DNA of 22,225 nt, taken from the IMG/VR virus record IMGVR_UViG_3300044958_000491, positions 1 to 22,225 of that record. The stretch is one strand, 5' to 3'. The notes under the pieces are model-generated. The model searched no databases, was not told where the DNA came from, and worked only from the letters and a program-made list of their open reading frames with translations. The stretch is from a virus. Position numbers and translations under genes: made by a program. Shown here piece after piece: positions 1 to 9,422 of the stretch (positions are counted from its first letter, which is position 1; each line of letters starts with the position of its first letter).

Positions 1-38
1 GAAAAAGGCCCATCATTTATTTTTACTATAATTTCCAT
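1..38 (-). CDS. Start of an unidentified gene (cut by window edge)
   Basis: An ATG at 38-36 is preceded by AGGAGA at 49-44, a strong ribosome binding site that overlaps the stop codon of the upstream beta-helix gene. The frame stays open to the window edge and encodes MEIIVKINDGPF. The tight stop/SD overlap is typical of this operon, so the start is credible, but only 12 residues are visible and the product cannot be named. Confidence 0.6.
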   Translation of the reverse strand, partial: MEIIVKINDGPF

Positions 39-46
39 CTTATCTC

Positions 47-1444
47 CTAGTCTAAAAACATCATAAAGGCCGGTGAGCCAGCGTCTGAAACACTCGCTTG
101 ATCTGCCCCCATATCCCAAGTGACGCCAGTGGCGTCCCTATCAACACCATCTATATCTATGTTAACTTCATTTGTAGTCCCTAAGTCAACTCCCGCTTCT
201 AGACATACCGAACCTGTATCTAAATGCAAGTCCTCTGAACCAGCGACAGTCGAGACAAAATCTATCTCAGCCAAGCTTTTATCTATTAGAGAGCCTGTTC
301 CACTGGCATCATATGCAGTTGCTGACGTATCGTCTGACAGGTTGTAAGCCTCATTGAAAGTTCCACTACCCCCATTAGCAGGTCCATGCTCATAAGCTCT
401 TTCTCCATTTGATGCTGCGGAGACCAGTCCTGCGACTATATTGTTTTTGACATTTGCTGTAGAACCACTAATACGACCAGCTCTAATTCCAATAGCTACT
501 TTAGTACTACCGGCAGATTGTACGTTATATACGGTATTGTTATATACATTTATAATCCCAGCCCATGCATCTACAAGTATACCAGCGGCATTATCGTTGC
601 TAGTTTCGATTATGCTATAAATGATATTGTTTAGAATCGATAGGGTATCACCAGAACCAGAAGTTCCGGTGAGGGCATGAATGAGAAAAGGGCCAGTACC
701 GCCCGGATTTCCACCCTTATCATGTAAAAGATTGTTTCTTATGATATTGTCATCATTAGTTCCACGTAATACAACCGCCTTGTTAGTGTTTTGAGCGTCT
801 AGACTGCCCAAGTCTATTTCAATCCACTCCATAATAAAATTATCTATATTAACATCTATAATTGCATTATTATGTCCTGATCCGGCGGTTGGCCTTATAA
901 CAACTCCGCTTCCAGCAGTTCCGTCATGTCTATCGTCAGAGTTCACAGTTAGCTTAACAGACGCTAAACTTTGCTTATTGTCGAAGTAAACTCTTGAGTC
1001 TGTAAAGGCAGAGTCTGCATAACACTCTCCAACAACGTCATCACTAGTTCCCCAGTATGCCGGAGAAGAGTCGTCAATCATTGCCTCAAAAAGAGTGATT
1101 GTAGAAAAGGCTCTTTTAAAAACCATAGGAGCCTGAGTTGGGCTACCACTACTACCGCCACCAGTATAAAGACCAAGAGGAGAGTTGTCTCCTTTGCCTC
1201 CTGTGTCGGTTAAATACTTTAAGGTTATATTCGCTCCGCTGATAGCCGTGACAAGAAAGGTATAGTCAGAAGCACCCCCTCCTCCTGCATCTTCAGTGTC
1301 CATAAACCCAATGTCGCCAACAGATATGCCGCTTGGAGTGGTACCAAAGGTGATAACGTAAGAGGGGCCACCACCGGAAGATCCCGCAGGGGTTTCTGTG
1401 TCTATGCTTTGATTTGATCCTATACTTACTGTTGTAGTAGCCAT
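47..1444 (-). CDS. Beta-helix tail spike/fibre-associated protein
   Basis: This 465-residue protein has a low-complexity Gly/Ser/Thr N-terminus (about 1-105). A middle region (about 190-350) is rich in Asn/Ile/Val rungs such as IIRNNLL, ILNNIIY and VYNNTVYNV, the pattern of a right-handed parallel beta-helix. The C-terminal part resembles the end of secreted beta-helix proteins, with LHLDTGSVCLEAG followed by DIDGVDRDATG and WDMGAD. No catalytic residues could be assigned, so it may be a receptor-binding spike or a glycan-degrading depolymerase. The start ATG shares one base with the stop of the 1462-residue fibre gene (TAATG), so the two are probably translationally coupled and assembled together. 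It is expected at the virion surface. The fold call is by sequence pattern only; the exact role is inference. Confidence 0.7.
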   Translation of the reverse strand: MATTTVSIGSNQSIDTETPAGSSGGGPSYVITFGTTPSGISVGDIGFMDTEDAGGGGASDYTFLVTAISGANITLKYLTDTGGKGDNSPLGLYTGGGSSGSPTQAPMVFKRAFSTITLFEAMIDDSSPAYWGTSDDVVGECYADSAFTDSRVYFDNKQSLASVKLTVNSDDRHDGTAGSGVVIRPTAGSGHNNAIIDVNIDNFIMEWIEIDLGSLDAQNTNKAVVLRGTNDDNIIRNNLLHDKGGNPGGTGPFLIHALTGTSGSGDTLSILNNIIYSIIETSNDNAAGILVDAWAGIINVYNNTVYNVQSAGSTKVAIGIRAGRISGSTANVKNNIVAGLVSAASNGERAYEHGPANGGSGTFNEAYNLSDDTSATAYDASGTGSLIDKSLAEIDFVSTVAGSEDLHLDTGSVCLEAGVDLGTTNEVNIDIDGVDRDATGVTWDMGADQASVSDAGSPAFMMFLD

Positions 1445-4400
1445 TATATATTTTGCCCTATTACAAATCCGTCATAAGTGTCTGTGGCAGTACATAAAAA
1501 TCCAAAAACATCTGTTTTGCTGCCGGTCGCAGTTATGGTTGGGGCAGAACCGGCCCAACTAATTCCACTAAAGAAGTTGAGTGCTCTACTGCCCGTGCCA
1601 TCTTGTGTTACTCTAATAATAAATCTTTGTCCGACCGTTTCGTTTTCGACTGTCAGTGTTGTGGTTGCCCTGTTAAGAGTTAAGGTATGAAGGTTTGCTA
1701 GATTTACATTAATTTCAACACTATCTGCCTCAGTAAGGTCGTTGAGGGCTGGCTTTGTGGCTTTAGAAAATGTAACAGCACCAGTAGAAGCGATAGAAAT
1801 AGCATCGGTGTCAGAAGCAGAGCCAATATTTCCACCATCGGCAACAACCACGCTTGTTAGGGTTCCTACTGATGTAATCGCTGATTGAGCAGCTTGTGTG
1901 ACAGTAAGAGCAGTACCGCTTGCGTTACCCGTAACGTTACCTGTCAATGGCCCACTAAAACCAGCAGCCGTAAGAAGCCCACTGCTTGGGTTATATGTTA
2001 ATCCCGTATCGGTCTCAGCACCTTGAGTTCCCGTTGCTCCGTCTACAAAGAGCGGATAAACGGTCTCATTGGTAGTATTGTTAGCGGTAACCGTAATACT
2101 GGTTGCCTCTGTGGCGGTGGCGGCGTTTCCAGTACAGCTACCCGAACTGCCGGAGGCATTTCCGGTTAAAGCTCCAACGAATGTAGTTGCCGTAACAGTG
2201 CTGGAGTTTGGGTTATAGGTAAATGCTCCCGTATCATCAAGTAGTGCGTTACTCTCGTCGTGGAACGTTACTGGAAAAGCGGTGTCTGCTGTTGAGTCTG
2301 TTACCGTAACCAATCCAACTGTTAGACTCGCTGCGGTTCCGCTTGCGTTGGTAGCGACTAATGCTGATGGCGTACCTAGTGCTGGTGTAACTAAAGTAGG
2401 GCTATTGGCAAACACCAATGCTCCGCTACCCGTCTCGTCTGATATTACCCCTGCTAACTGAGCGGATGTTGTGGCGGCCATAACTGAAAGGTTATTGGTA
2501 GTATAAACGCCATTTGTTACTGTAGCAGCGTTGCCTGTACAGCTACCAGAGCTACCGGAAGCATCGCCCGTCAAAGCCCCGATGAAACCAGTTGCAGTGA
2601 TCTTTCCGGTAGAAGGATTATAAGTCAGCGTACCATCGGATTCCAGACCCAAATTACCGCCGTCTATATCGCCGCCTGCGGCAAAGATAATTGCGTTATC
2701 TTCAGCTGTGCTTTCGTTGTCTGTAATCGTAACAGTGGTGGCTACCGTGGCGGTGGCAGCGTTACCTGTACAACTACCCGAACTGCCAGAAACTGTCGTT
2801 TGATCGCCAGTATTGTTTCCCGAAATGCTAGCGTCGGAAAGCGCTGTGCTTAACTGAGCCACGGTAAACGAACCTAGAACAGCAGCATTGCCGGTAGACG
2901 TAATATGCCCTGTTAGATTGGCGTTTGTCGTTACTGTAGCAGCGTTACCTGTACAGCTACCAGAGCTACCGGAAGCATCGCCCGTCAAAGCTCCGATAAA
3001 CCCAGTCGCGGTAATCTTTCCGGTAGAGGGGTTATAGGTCAGTGTCCCATCGGACTCCAGACCCAAATTGCCGCCGTCTATGTCGCCGCCTGCGGCAAAG
3101 ATAATTGCGTTATCTTCAGCTGTGCTTTCGTTGTCTGTAATCGTAACAGTGGTGGCTACCGTGGCGGTTCCAGCGGTTAAGCTCGCAGCAGTTCCGCTTG
3201 CGTTAGTGGCAACCAGCGCCGAGGGTGTCCCTAGCGCGGGTGTTACCAGCGTTGGGCTAGTAGCAAATACTAATGCTCCGCTACCCGTCTCATCTGATAT
3301 TACTCCCGCTAGCTGAGCAGATGTTGTAGCAGCCATGACCGAAAGATTGTTAGTAGTATAAACTCCGTTTGTTACCGTAGCAGAGTTACCCGTACAGCTA
3401 CCAGAACTACCTGATGCGTCACCTGTAACGTTTCCCGTAAGAGGCCCAGAAAATCCGGTTGCCGCTAAAACCCCTGTGTTGGAATTAAACGTTAGATTAG
3501 TACCTGACTTCGGCCCTAAGTCTCCAGTTGCGGCAGTAACGAACAACGGAAAACATGTTGTGTCGGTAGATTCATCAGCCACGGTAATTGCGGTGGGAGT
3601 ACCACCTCCGCTAACGGTCTGCCAGCTACATGTACCGTCTCCATCTTCCCGAAGAAATTTGGAGCCACCAACTTCTCCGGTAGACTTAACTTCGGTGCCT
3701 TCGATATCAATATAAGTACCATCAATTGCAGTTCCCTGCCATACGCCCGCTCCAATAGTTCCAACGGTAGTAACATTTGCTAACGTTGTAATAGATGCTT
3801 GCGTCCCGCCAGTAACGGTGGCAGCAGTCCCACTAGCATTACCCGTAACGTTGCCTGTAAGAGGACCAGCAAACCCTGTTGCCGTTAAAACACCCGTATT
3901 GGAATTAAATGTTAGATTACTACCTGACTTCGGCCCCAAATCGCCGGTTGCAGCAGTAACGAAAAGAGGATAACATGACGTATCAGTAGATTCATCAGCC
4001 ACGGTTACTGCTGTAGCAGTTCCGCCACCAACAGAAGCCCAAACTGGATTGGCGCTAGTACCTTGTGTCTTTAAATAATGCCCTGATGTTCCCGCCCCAA
4101 GCCTAGCCCAGTCAGTACCAGTATAGTACATAATGTCACCCTGAGCATCCGACCCCAAAGCGATCATTGTTCCATCAACAGAGTTAGCTTGTATTGCAGA
4201 TGTCCCGGTTACATTTCCACTTCCGTCAAAACTAGCAGAAGTCCATACGACATCACCTGTCATGCCGATTGTTCTAGAGCTGGCCAACGCCGTAGCGGTA
4301 GCCGCGTTACCCGTACAACTACCCGAACTGCCAGAAACGTTACCCGTAACGTTACCCGTCAAGGCACCAGCAAAGAGCGTAGATGTAAGAAGACCACTGC

Positions 4401-5832
4401 TTGGGTTATATGTTAATCCCGTATCGGTCTCAGCACCCTGAGATCCCGTCGCCCCGTCTACAAAGAGTGGATAAACGGTTTCATCGGCAGTATTATTGGC
4501 GTTGACCGTAATGCTGGTTGCGTCTGTTGCCAACGTGGCGGTAGCAGCGTTACCCGTACAACTACCAGAGCTACCAGAAACTGTCGTTTGGTCACCAGTA
4601 TTGTTTCCCGAAATGCTAGCATCGGACAGTGCTGTACTTAGCTGAGCCACGGTAAATGAACCCAGAATAGCAGCGTTGCCTGTCGATGTAATATGGCCCG
4701 TTAGATTGGCATTTGTTGTTACCGTATCGGCATTACCCGTTAAAGCTCCAGCAAAGATTGTGGCGGTTACAGTTCCTGTACTTGGATTGTAATGTAAATC
4801 TCCGTCAGATTCCAAACCAAGATTGCCACCGTCTAGATCTCCACCAGCAGTGAAAATAATAGCGTTATTTTCGTTTGTGCTTTCGTTATCTGTAATAGTA
4901 ACAGTTGTTGCGACAGTAGCTGTTCCGGCGGTTAAACTAGCAGCAGTTCCGCTTGCATTGGTAGCGACTAGTGCTGAAGGCGTCCCTAGAGCAGGTGTTA
5001 CCAGTGTCGGGCTATTGGCGAATACTAATGCCCCGCTGCCCGTTTCGTCCGATATTACTCCCGCTAATTCAGAAGAAGTTGTAGCAGCCAATACGCTAAT
5101 TTTGCTGGTAGTGTAGACTCCATTTGTTACCGTGTCGGCATTGCCCGTAACATCGCCAGTTATATCGCCCGCAAAGAGTGTAGACGTAAGAAGCCCACTA
5201 CTTGGGTTATACGTTAATCCCGTGTCAGTCTCAGCGCCCTGAGTTCCCGTTGCTCCGTCTACAAAGAGCGGATAAACGGTCTCATCGGCAGTATTGTTAG
5301 CACTAACCGTAATGCTGGTTGCTAGTGTGGAGGTTCCAGCAGTTAAACTCGCAGCGGTTCCGGTTGCGTTAGTAGCAACTAATGCCGAAGGTGTTCCTAA
5401 GGCTGGAGTTACCAACGTAGGACTTGTAGCAAACACCACTGAGCCACTACCTGTTTCATCTGATATCACTCCTGCCAACTGAGCGGATGTAGTAGCTGCC
5501 ATTACCGAAAGGTTATCGGCAGTATTTACGGATTTTCCGGCGGGATAACTACAAAAGACAGTGTGTGTTCCGCTACTTAGGGTTATTTGACTATCACTAT
5601 TGGTACTAGCAAGCACGGTCGTCCTAGCCAAGGTAGTTCCCGACAAGGTATACGTCCCAATACCGACCTCCCAGCCGGTACCATTAGCGTCTTCGATAAC
5701 ATAATAGGTTGTGTTACCGTCACCAATAGCAGAAAAAGCCTGATAACCAGTCGCAGCCCCAGCGAGAGTTACCGTCCCGGTTCCGGTGGTTGTAGTAGTT
5801 TCTTTTACTCTATCTTTAAGTACTAAAGCCAT
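1444..5832 (-). CDS. Large repeat-containing tail fibre protein
   Basis: This 1462-residue protein begins [19 protein letters not shown], an N-terminal domain I recognise from fibres of many marine and environmental phages. It ends with a C-terminal domain (about 1365-1462) containing [31 protein letters not shown] and a terminal GQNI, also typical of such fibres. The body consists of shuffled Thr/Ala/Gly-rich modules: four copies of [12 protein letters not shown]...[17 protein letters not shown], seven of [10 protein letters not shown], two of [12 protein letters not shown], and several of [13 protein letters not shown]. The expected role is host adsorption as a trimeric fibre shaft. AAGGAG lies 8 bases before the ATG. 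A conserved Cys in each SGSCTGN module is unusual for a fibre shaft. Codon choice differs strongly between modules of identical protein sequence. The fibre assignment is secure; receptor and symmetry are unknown. Confidence 0.88.
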   Translation of the reverse strand: MALVLKDRVKETTTTTGTGTVTLAGAATGYQAFSAIGDGNTTYYVIEDANGTGWEVGIGTYTLSGTTLARTTVLASTNSDSQITLSSGTHTVFCSYPAGKSVNTADNLSVMAATTSAQLAGVISDETGSGSVVFATSPTLVTPALGTPSALVATNATGTAASLTAGTSTLATSITVSANNTADETVYPLFVDGATGTQGAETDTGLTYNPSSGLLTSTLFAGDITGDVTGNADTVTNGVYTTSKISVLAATTSSELAGVISDETGSGALVFANSPTLVTPALGTPSALVATNASGTAASLTAGTATVATTVTITDNESTNENNAIIFTAGGDLDGGNLGLESDGDLHYNPSTGTVTATIFAGALTGNADTVTTNANLTGHITSTGNAAILGSFTVAQLSTALSDASISGNNTGDQTTVSGSSGSCTGNAATATLATDATSITVNANNTADETVYPLFVDGATGSQGAETDTGLTYNPSSGLLTSTLFAGALTGNVTGNVSGSSGSCTGNAATATALASSRTIGMTGDVVWTSASFDGSGNVTGTSAIQANSVDGTMIALGSDAQGDIMYYTGTDWARLGAGTSGHYLKTQGTSANPVWASVGGGTATAVTVADESTDTSCYPLFVTAATGDLGPKSGSNLTFNSNTGVLTATGFAGPLTGNVTGNASGTAATVTGGTQASITTLANVTTVGTIGAGVWQGTAIDGTYIDIEGTEVKSTGEVGGSKFLREDGDGTCSWQTVSGGGTPTAITVADESTDTTCFPLFVTAATGDLGPKSGTNLTFNSNTGVLAATGFSGPLTGNVTGDASGSSGSCTGNSATVTNGVYTTNNLSVMAATTSAQLAGVISDETGSGALVFATSPTLVTPALGTPSALVATNASGTAASLTAGTATVATTVTITDNESTAEDNAIIFAAGGDIDGGNLGLESDGTLTYNPSTGKITATGFIGALTGDASGSSGSCTGNAATVTTNANLTGHITSTGNAAVLGSFTVAQLSTALSDASISGNNTGDQTTVSGSSGSCTGNAATATVATTVTITDNESTAEDNAIIFAAGGDIDGGNLGLESDGTLTYNPSTGKITATGFIGALTGDASGSSGSCTGNAATVTNGVYTTNNLSVMAATTSAQLAGVISDETGSGALVFANSPTLVTPALGTPSALVATNASGTAASLTVGLVTVTDSTADTAFPVTFHDESNALLDDTGAFTYNPNSSTVTATTFVGALTGNASGSSGSCTGNAATATEATSITVTANNTTNETVYPLFVDGATGTQGAETDTGLTYNPSSGLLTAAGFSGPLTGNVTGNASGTALTVTQAAQSAITSVGTLTSVVVADGGNIGSASDTDAISIASTGAVTFSKATKPALNDLTEADSVEINVNLANLHTLTLNRATTTLTVENETVGQRFIIRVTQDGTGSRALNFFSGISWAGSAPTITATGSKTDVFGFLCTATDTYDGFVIGQNI
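2516..3168 (-). repeat. Long direct repeat inside the fibre gene (2 x 239 bp)
   Basis: Positions 2516-2754 and 2930-3168 are near-identical with no indel, offset by 414 bp (138 codons). They encode the same stretch, including [16 protein letters not shown] and [18 protein letters not shown], followed by [10 protein letters not shown]. The base differences that I can see are synonymous. More diverged copies of the neighbouring [12 protein letters not shown] module lie at about 2325-2490, 3175-3345, 4935-5105 and 5336-5510. The coding repeats imply module duplication within the fibre shaft. Confidence 0.85.
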
Positions 5833-5852
5833 TGCCTATGCTCCTTATAAAA

Positions 5853-6266
5853 TTAAGCAAAGGTAATATCAAAATCACCCGCCGAAACGATAAACTGGTC
5901 TGTATTCTCAACAAATTTAGAAGCCGTCAATGATCCATAAAGTAAAACATTTCCGGTGCTAGCTGCATCTGCTATAAAAATACCTGACACATGACCCCAC
6001 TCGCTGGTCGCGGCAGGAAACGTTATAGAGTTTTCATTGTCTGTAAGACCGTTAGTAGAGCCTGCACTCCAGTATGAATCTCCGCGAATACTACCAACCC
6101 TAGCATAAGAACCTCCAGATAATTCATGGGTGAGGGTTCCAGCCTCAAGTTGAGCTGCATCATACTTACCTACTAACCCCACATAAACGTCTGGCTGGCT
6201 ATAAGACGTACCCCTTAAGAGGTGATCTATAAGCTTATTTTCCAAATAGTTTGACATTGCAGTCAT
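5853..6266 (-). CDS. Gp80-like phage tail fibre protein
   Basis: This 137-residue protein begins with SNYLENKLIDHLLRG, then has PDVYVGLV, ELSGGSYARV, ITFPAATSEWGHVSGIFIAD, and ends VSAGDFDITFA. That succession (DHLLRG; VYVGL; GGSYAR; WG.V...GIFDA; LLYG.L; AGD.DIT) is the signature I know from a widespread small family of phage fibre or base-plate-associated proteins (Gp80-like). AGGAG sits 8 bases before the ATG at 6266, which favours this start over the second Met three codons later. It lies just upstream of the large fibre gene and probably forms part of the same tail-tip assembly. The family is recognised from memory; no database was consulted. Confidence 0.75.
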   Translation of the reverse strand: MTAMSNYLENKLIDHLLRGTSYSQPDVYVGLVGKYDAAQLEAGTLTHELSGGSYARVGSIRGDSYWSAGSTNGLTDNENSITFPAATSEWGHVSGIFIADAASTGNVLLYGSLTASKFVENTDQFIVSAGDFDITFA

Positions 6267-6296
6267 GACATATACTCCTGTAATAATATGTATAAA

Positions 6297-7064
6297 TTAT
6301 AGTGTGATAATTCCCGCGACAACCTTGTCTACATTCAAGTTGTCTATGTAGGGCCTTTCAAGTGTTGGCTTTCTTCCGTCTAGTGTAATATCTTTATTTC
6401 TTACATCATCAATATTAATCCCCAAGTCTTGAGCCAAATCCCAGTAAGGAACTTGCCACTGTCTCTTGGCGACCATATCTGCCCCACTGATAGCTGACGA
6501 TTGTCTATCACTGGCTGTGTCATTGGAAACTTCTGTAACTGTATTATTTCTAAAGCCCGATGAATTTAATATCAACAGATGTTTTTTCTCTATCTCTGTA
6601 AATGGCCAATTACTATTTTCGGACTTTAGATTGTCTGAGTGAGCTTCTATATCGTCCCACATGGCATCTATATCTAACTCTCTCGAATCTCCATACCAAA
6701 TTTCTGACCCAGAAGATCCAAATACCTTGTGCTTAGGGCTTTTTAATCTGTTTTTAAGGAATTCCGAAACGTCTATACTTTCTGCCCCAAGAATTTCTTC
6801 CCCTAGTGTTGATAGGTTTATTTTCTTCACTGTGTCAGTTCCGGTACGCTCAAATCTATACAAAGACGCTCTTTCTAGATACTTCATCAGCAGTGAATCA
6901 TTAACTCTCAATCCTGTAACATCGTCAATAGGAAAGTTGTTTACATTGCATATTACCTGAGCATTAGTTAAATATATACGCTCATAAGAGAACGCCTGCA
7001 CGATATCCCCATCTTTATATGAGGTGTCTCCTTCTACGCTGTTTGTTTTTATTAGCAGTTCCAT
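6297..7064 (-). CDS. Hypothetical protein, probable virion or tail component
   Basis: I do not recognise this 255-residue protein. It is soluble-looking and rather acidic, with no signal peptide or membrane segment. Visible features are an N-terminal mixed alpha/beta stretch (1-80), a run GDSRELDIDAMWDDIEAHSD, and a C-terminal stretch with QVPYWDLAQDLGINIDD. It is the first gene after the terminator that follows the major capsid gene, and a TATAAATA late-type promoter lies 36 bases before its ATG. GAGG lies upstream of the start. Its position between capsid and fibre genes suggests a structural or tail-assembly role, but this is context only. Confidence 0.7.
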   Translation of the reverse strand: MELLIKTNSVEGDTSYKDGDIVQAFSYERIYLTNAQVICNVNNFPIDDVTGLRVNDSLLMKYLERASLYRFERTGTDTVKKINLSTLGEEILGAESIDVSEFLKNRLKSPKHKVFGSSGSEIWYGDSRELDIDAMWDDIEAHSDNLKSENSNWPFTEIEKKHLLILNSSGFRNNTVTEVSNDTASDRQSSAISGADMVAKRQWQVPYWDLAQDLGINIDDVRNKDITLDGRKPTLERPYIDNLNVDKVVAGIITL

Positions 7065-7100
7065 ACCTTACCTCTAAGTTTATATTAAAGCTCGTTCAAC

Positions 7101-7108
7101 TATTTATA
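7101..7108 (-). promoter_or_regulatory. T4-type late promoter (TATAAATA)
   Basis: The minus strand reads TATAAATA here, exactly the consensus -10-like element that T4 gp55 recognises without a -35 box. It lies between an intrinsic terminator (7121-7159) and the ATG at 7064, just where a new promoter is needed. The window also encodes a gp55-like sigma factor at 17778-18281. An A/T octamer like this is expected about once per strand in 22 kb by chance, so placement is the main support. Confidence 0.6.
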
Positions 7109-7120
7109 CACAAAAAGTAC

Positions 7121-7159
7121 AAAAAAACCGCCCCATTGTTGCCAACAGGACGGTTCTTT
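7121..7159 (-). terminator. Intrinsic terminator after the major capsid gene
   Basis: On the minus strand, AACCGTCC pairs with GGGCGGTT (one internal mismatch) around a loop that can itself fold (TTGGCAACAA). Seven T residues follow immediately (7127-7121). It lies 23-60 bases after the stop of the major capsid gene and is the clearest rho-independent terminator in the window. Confidence 0.88.
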
Positions 7160-7181
7160 AAACTCAGGTAAAGTACCTAAA

Positions 7182-8186
7182 TTAGAATGAGCCAGCGAGA
7201 ACTCTTCTATTATCTAGTACACCAAAGCCGATTTCAGCCCAACCGTAATACCCTTGGCGTTGATGTCGGTGAAGAGCTTCGTCTTCATAAACTTCAACTG
7301 CCTTTTTAACAGGCATTACAAAACTATCGCTACTTGCTTGGTCAAGACCAATGATAAGCTCGACGTCTGTGCTAGCCAACGAACCACCAAGATCACTCGT
7401 GAAGTAATTTTGATATTCTTGACCGTCACCAAACTCGAACAAGTCGTGCAAGTTAACACCGAAGAGTCTCGTTAAAGGAGCTCCGTCGTCAGCTGCCTGA
7501 TAGATTTCACGTCGTGAAACTTCGTCAAGCTGATCGACACCCCAGTTACGGATATCTTCAATAGCTTCTGGCGACAGGTACATGTCGGTAAGACGACCGT
7601 TAGCTGTTACGCTATTACCGCCACCATTACGTCTCATAACTGTCTTCATGAGCGAAACGATACGTTTGGTGAATTGACCAACCGCAGCATCTGCATCATA
7701 AACCAAAATATTTCTATCAACAGAAGCAGCGAGCAATGTATGCCAACCGTCGTCGTTGATTTTCTTAACAAAAGATGCTTCCAAAACTTGCATTGCGCGA
7801 GCAATAACGTTCCAGTTAGCCTCACGAGCATATTTAAGCAAGAAATCAATCGAGCTAGTAATGCCGTAAGTGTTAACCATTACGTAATCGCCTTCGACGC
7901 TACGTTCTGGAATACGACCGTGACCCGGATTGGTATAAGCGACATGTTCGCTTTCCGTACCCGGAGCAAGAAGGTCGAGTGGGAATTCAGGGGTTGCACC
8001 CGGTTCAAGTGGCATAGCTTCATAAATTGAAGTTACGACATCGCCGAACAAAACTCCTTTACGTAGTGGCGTTTCCAGAGCTTTTGCGATTTCTCGCTGA
8101 GCTTCGATAGCCACTGCTTTATCTGAACTACCGGATTGTTTTAGCAATGCGATGAATTCATCAGAAGGACGTTCTTTCATATTCAT
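7182..8186 (-). CDS. Major capsid protein
   Basis: This 334-residue protein follows the portal, protease-scaffold and decoration genes in the canonical head-gene order. It has an N-terminal helical segment (1-45), a long alpha/beta body, and motifs usual for HK97-fold capsid proteins: PEFPLDLLAPG, a long helix with WNVIARAMQVLEASFVKKI, and RNGGGNSVTANGRLTDMYLS before EAIEDIRNW. AGGAG is placed 9 bases before the ATG at 8186, while the second Met two codons later would have a poorer spacing, so 8186 is chosen. A strong intrinsic terminator follows the gene. The hexamer/pentamer shell role is inferred from gene order and pattern; the HK97 fold was not verified structurally. Confidence 0.82.
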   Translation of the reverse strand: MNMKERPSDEFIALLKQSGSSDKAVAIEAQREIAKALETPLRKGVLFGDVVTSIYEAMPLEPGATPEFPLDLLAPGTESEHVAYTNPGHGRIPERSVEGDYVMVNTYGITSSIDFLLKYAREANWNVIARAMQVLEASFVKKINDDGWHTLLAASVDRNILVYDADAAVGQFTKRIVSLMKTVMRRNGGGNSVTANGRLTDMYLSPEAIEDIRNWGVDQLDEVSRREIYQAADDGAPLTRLFGVNLHDLFEFGDGQEYQNYFTSDLGGSLASTDVELIIGLDQASSDSFVMPVKKAVEVYEDEALHRHQRQGYYGWAEIGFGVLDNRRVLAGSF

Positions 8187-8213
8187 ATTATTATTCTCCT
8201 TTATGGGGCTAAG

Positions 8214-8702
8214 TTAGGCACTAGGTGCTATTTGGTTAGGAAGGTTAATTTCTACCTTGGCGTAGTTATCTTGATCCATAGAGGACAAGAATACTCCAAC
8301 CTGCAAATTACCAGTCTGGTCAGGCAGGCCGCCACTGTTAGCGATATTGCCACCATGGGTTACAAAGGCACGCTGACCAGCGGTTGGTGCTGTCGCACAG
8401 GAAAGATTGCTAGTAACAACATAGCCTTTACGAAGAATGGTAACTTTACCACCCTTTTGCACTTCATCCTTATGTTGGTTAATATGCTGACGAGTAAGGT
8501 CAAGGTTGACCATATCGTTTAGCAAAATACCAAGAGGTTGCGTGCCAGATGCAGTTGTATATGTGGCCAAGGCTGCGCCCTGATCCATAGCTGCACCACT
8601 ACCACCAGCACTGAGAGAAACAATCCCTCCTCTAGTAGCAGTCTCATTCATGAAGAAACTAATGTCAGTTTGAACTTCATTTCTATCTGATTTAAGAGCC
8701 AT
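8214..8702 (-). CDS. Probable head decoration (capsid cement) protein
   Basis: This 162-residue, Gly/Ala-rich, predicted beta protein lies immediately before the major capsid gene and after the scaffold, the usual place for a decoration protein. The sequence GIVSLSAGGSGAAMDQG, then QPLGILLNDM, GKVTILRKGYVV and LQVGVFLS, fits the small beta-barrel cement proteins that stabilise capsids after expansion. AAGGAG precedes the ATG by 8-9 bases. The assignment rests mainly on size, composition and position; a minor capsid protein is the main alternative. Confidence 0.62.
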   Translation of the reverse strand: MALKSDRNEVQTDISFFMNETATRGGIVSLSAGGSGAAMDQGAALATYTTASGTQPLGILLNDMVNLDLTRQHINQHKDEVQKGGKVTILRKGYVVTSNLSCATAPTAGQRAFVTHGGNIANSGGLPDQTGNLQVGVFLSSMDQDNYAKVEINLPNQIAPSA

Positions 8703-8720
8703 TATCTATTCTCCTTTTAA

Positions 8721-9422
8721 TTATTTCTTAAGATTAGCCGTTGATTTAAGTAAAGAACCGAACCAATCGCTAGCTGTCGAGCGAAGTTCAACCGATGGGT
8801 CGTCTTCGTCAATAGCTTCAGCCATTGCAATGTTCTCTTCCACTTCTACTTCTTCGAGATCTTCAGCAGATGCTTCGGACTCGTCAACCTCTTCTTCGAG
8901 AAGTTCGACTTCAGCTCTCTTTTTCTTCATCATAGCTGGGGCGTCCTTCTTATCTTCGTCTTTATCTTCGTCTTTCTTGTCTTTGTCTTTGTTGAGCCAA
9001 GGTGGCATTTTTGCAACAATAAACTCGAAAGTCTCTTGATCAAGATCTTCAAACTTAGCAATAGCCTCGTCCAGCTCTTCGCCTTCAAGACCAGCTTCGG
9101 TTAAAGCAGCAATTCTCTTTTCGAGAGCGGCGGCTTTTTCAATTTCGGCTACTTTAGCAATAGCTTCTTCTTTGGCGGCTTCAGCTGAAGCCAATGATAC
9201 CTCAAGTTCTTCCACTCTAGTTAGAGCTTCTGTGACTTGAGACTCAAGAGAGGCAGCAGCCTCGTCTTTAGCAGAAATAGTTTCTTCAAACGTTTGCAAT
9301 TGAGATTCAATCGCTTCAGTCTTCTGAGTTTCCATCTCCTGCTTCATAGTTTCGTTAGTTAGACGTGCTTCGGCCAACTCAGCCTTTAGCTCATCCAACT
9401 GTTTCTGTAAAACATCGGACAT
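8721..9422 (-). CDS. Nested scaffold protein (internal in-frame start)
   Basis: An ATG at 9422-9420 lies in frame inside the protease-scaffold gene and is preceded by AAAGGAGA with a 5-base spacer, as good as the sites of the true genes here. The product would be the 233-residue C-terminal part (MSDVLQKQLDELKAELAEAR onward), all coiled coil plus acidic tail and no protease domain. The precedent is lambda C/Nu3, where the scaffold is made from an internal start of the protease gene. This yields many scaffold copies per protease-scaffold fusion. The SD and start are seen; expression is inferred. Confidence 0.65.
   Translation of the reverse strand: MSDVLQKQLDELKAELAEARLTNETMKQEMETQKTEAIESQLQTFEETISAKDEAAASLESQVTEALTRVEELEVSLASAEAAKEEAIAKVAEIEKAAALEKRIAALTEAGLEGEELDEAIAKFEDLDQETFEFIVAKMPPWLNKDKDKKDEDKDEDKKDAPAMMKKKRAEVELLEEEVDESEASAEDLEEVEVEENIAMAEAIDEDDPSVELRSTASDWFGSLLKSTANLKK

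Noticed and set aside
3068-5482. Repeated Val/Ala-rich plus-strand frames in the fibre region
   Set aside because: They recur only because the fibre repeats recur on the other strand; there is no SD or promoter.
1900-5500. CRISPR-like regular repeats
   Set aside because: The repeats are long, in frame, and encode fibre protein modules; there are no short identical repeats with unique spacers or cas genes.
7674-8030. Plus-strand frame of 118 codons opposite the capsid gene
   Set aside because: It is the antisense shadow of the major capsid gene with no recognisable domain or upstream signals.
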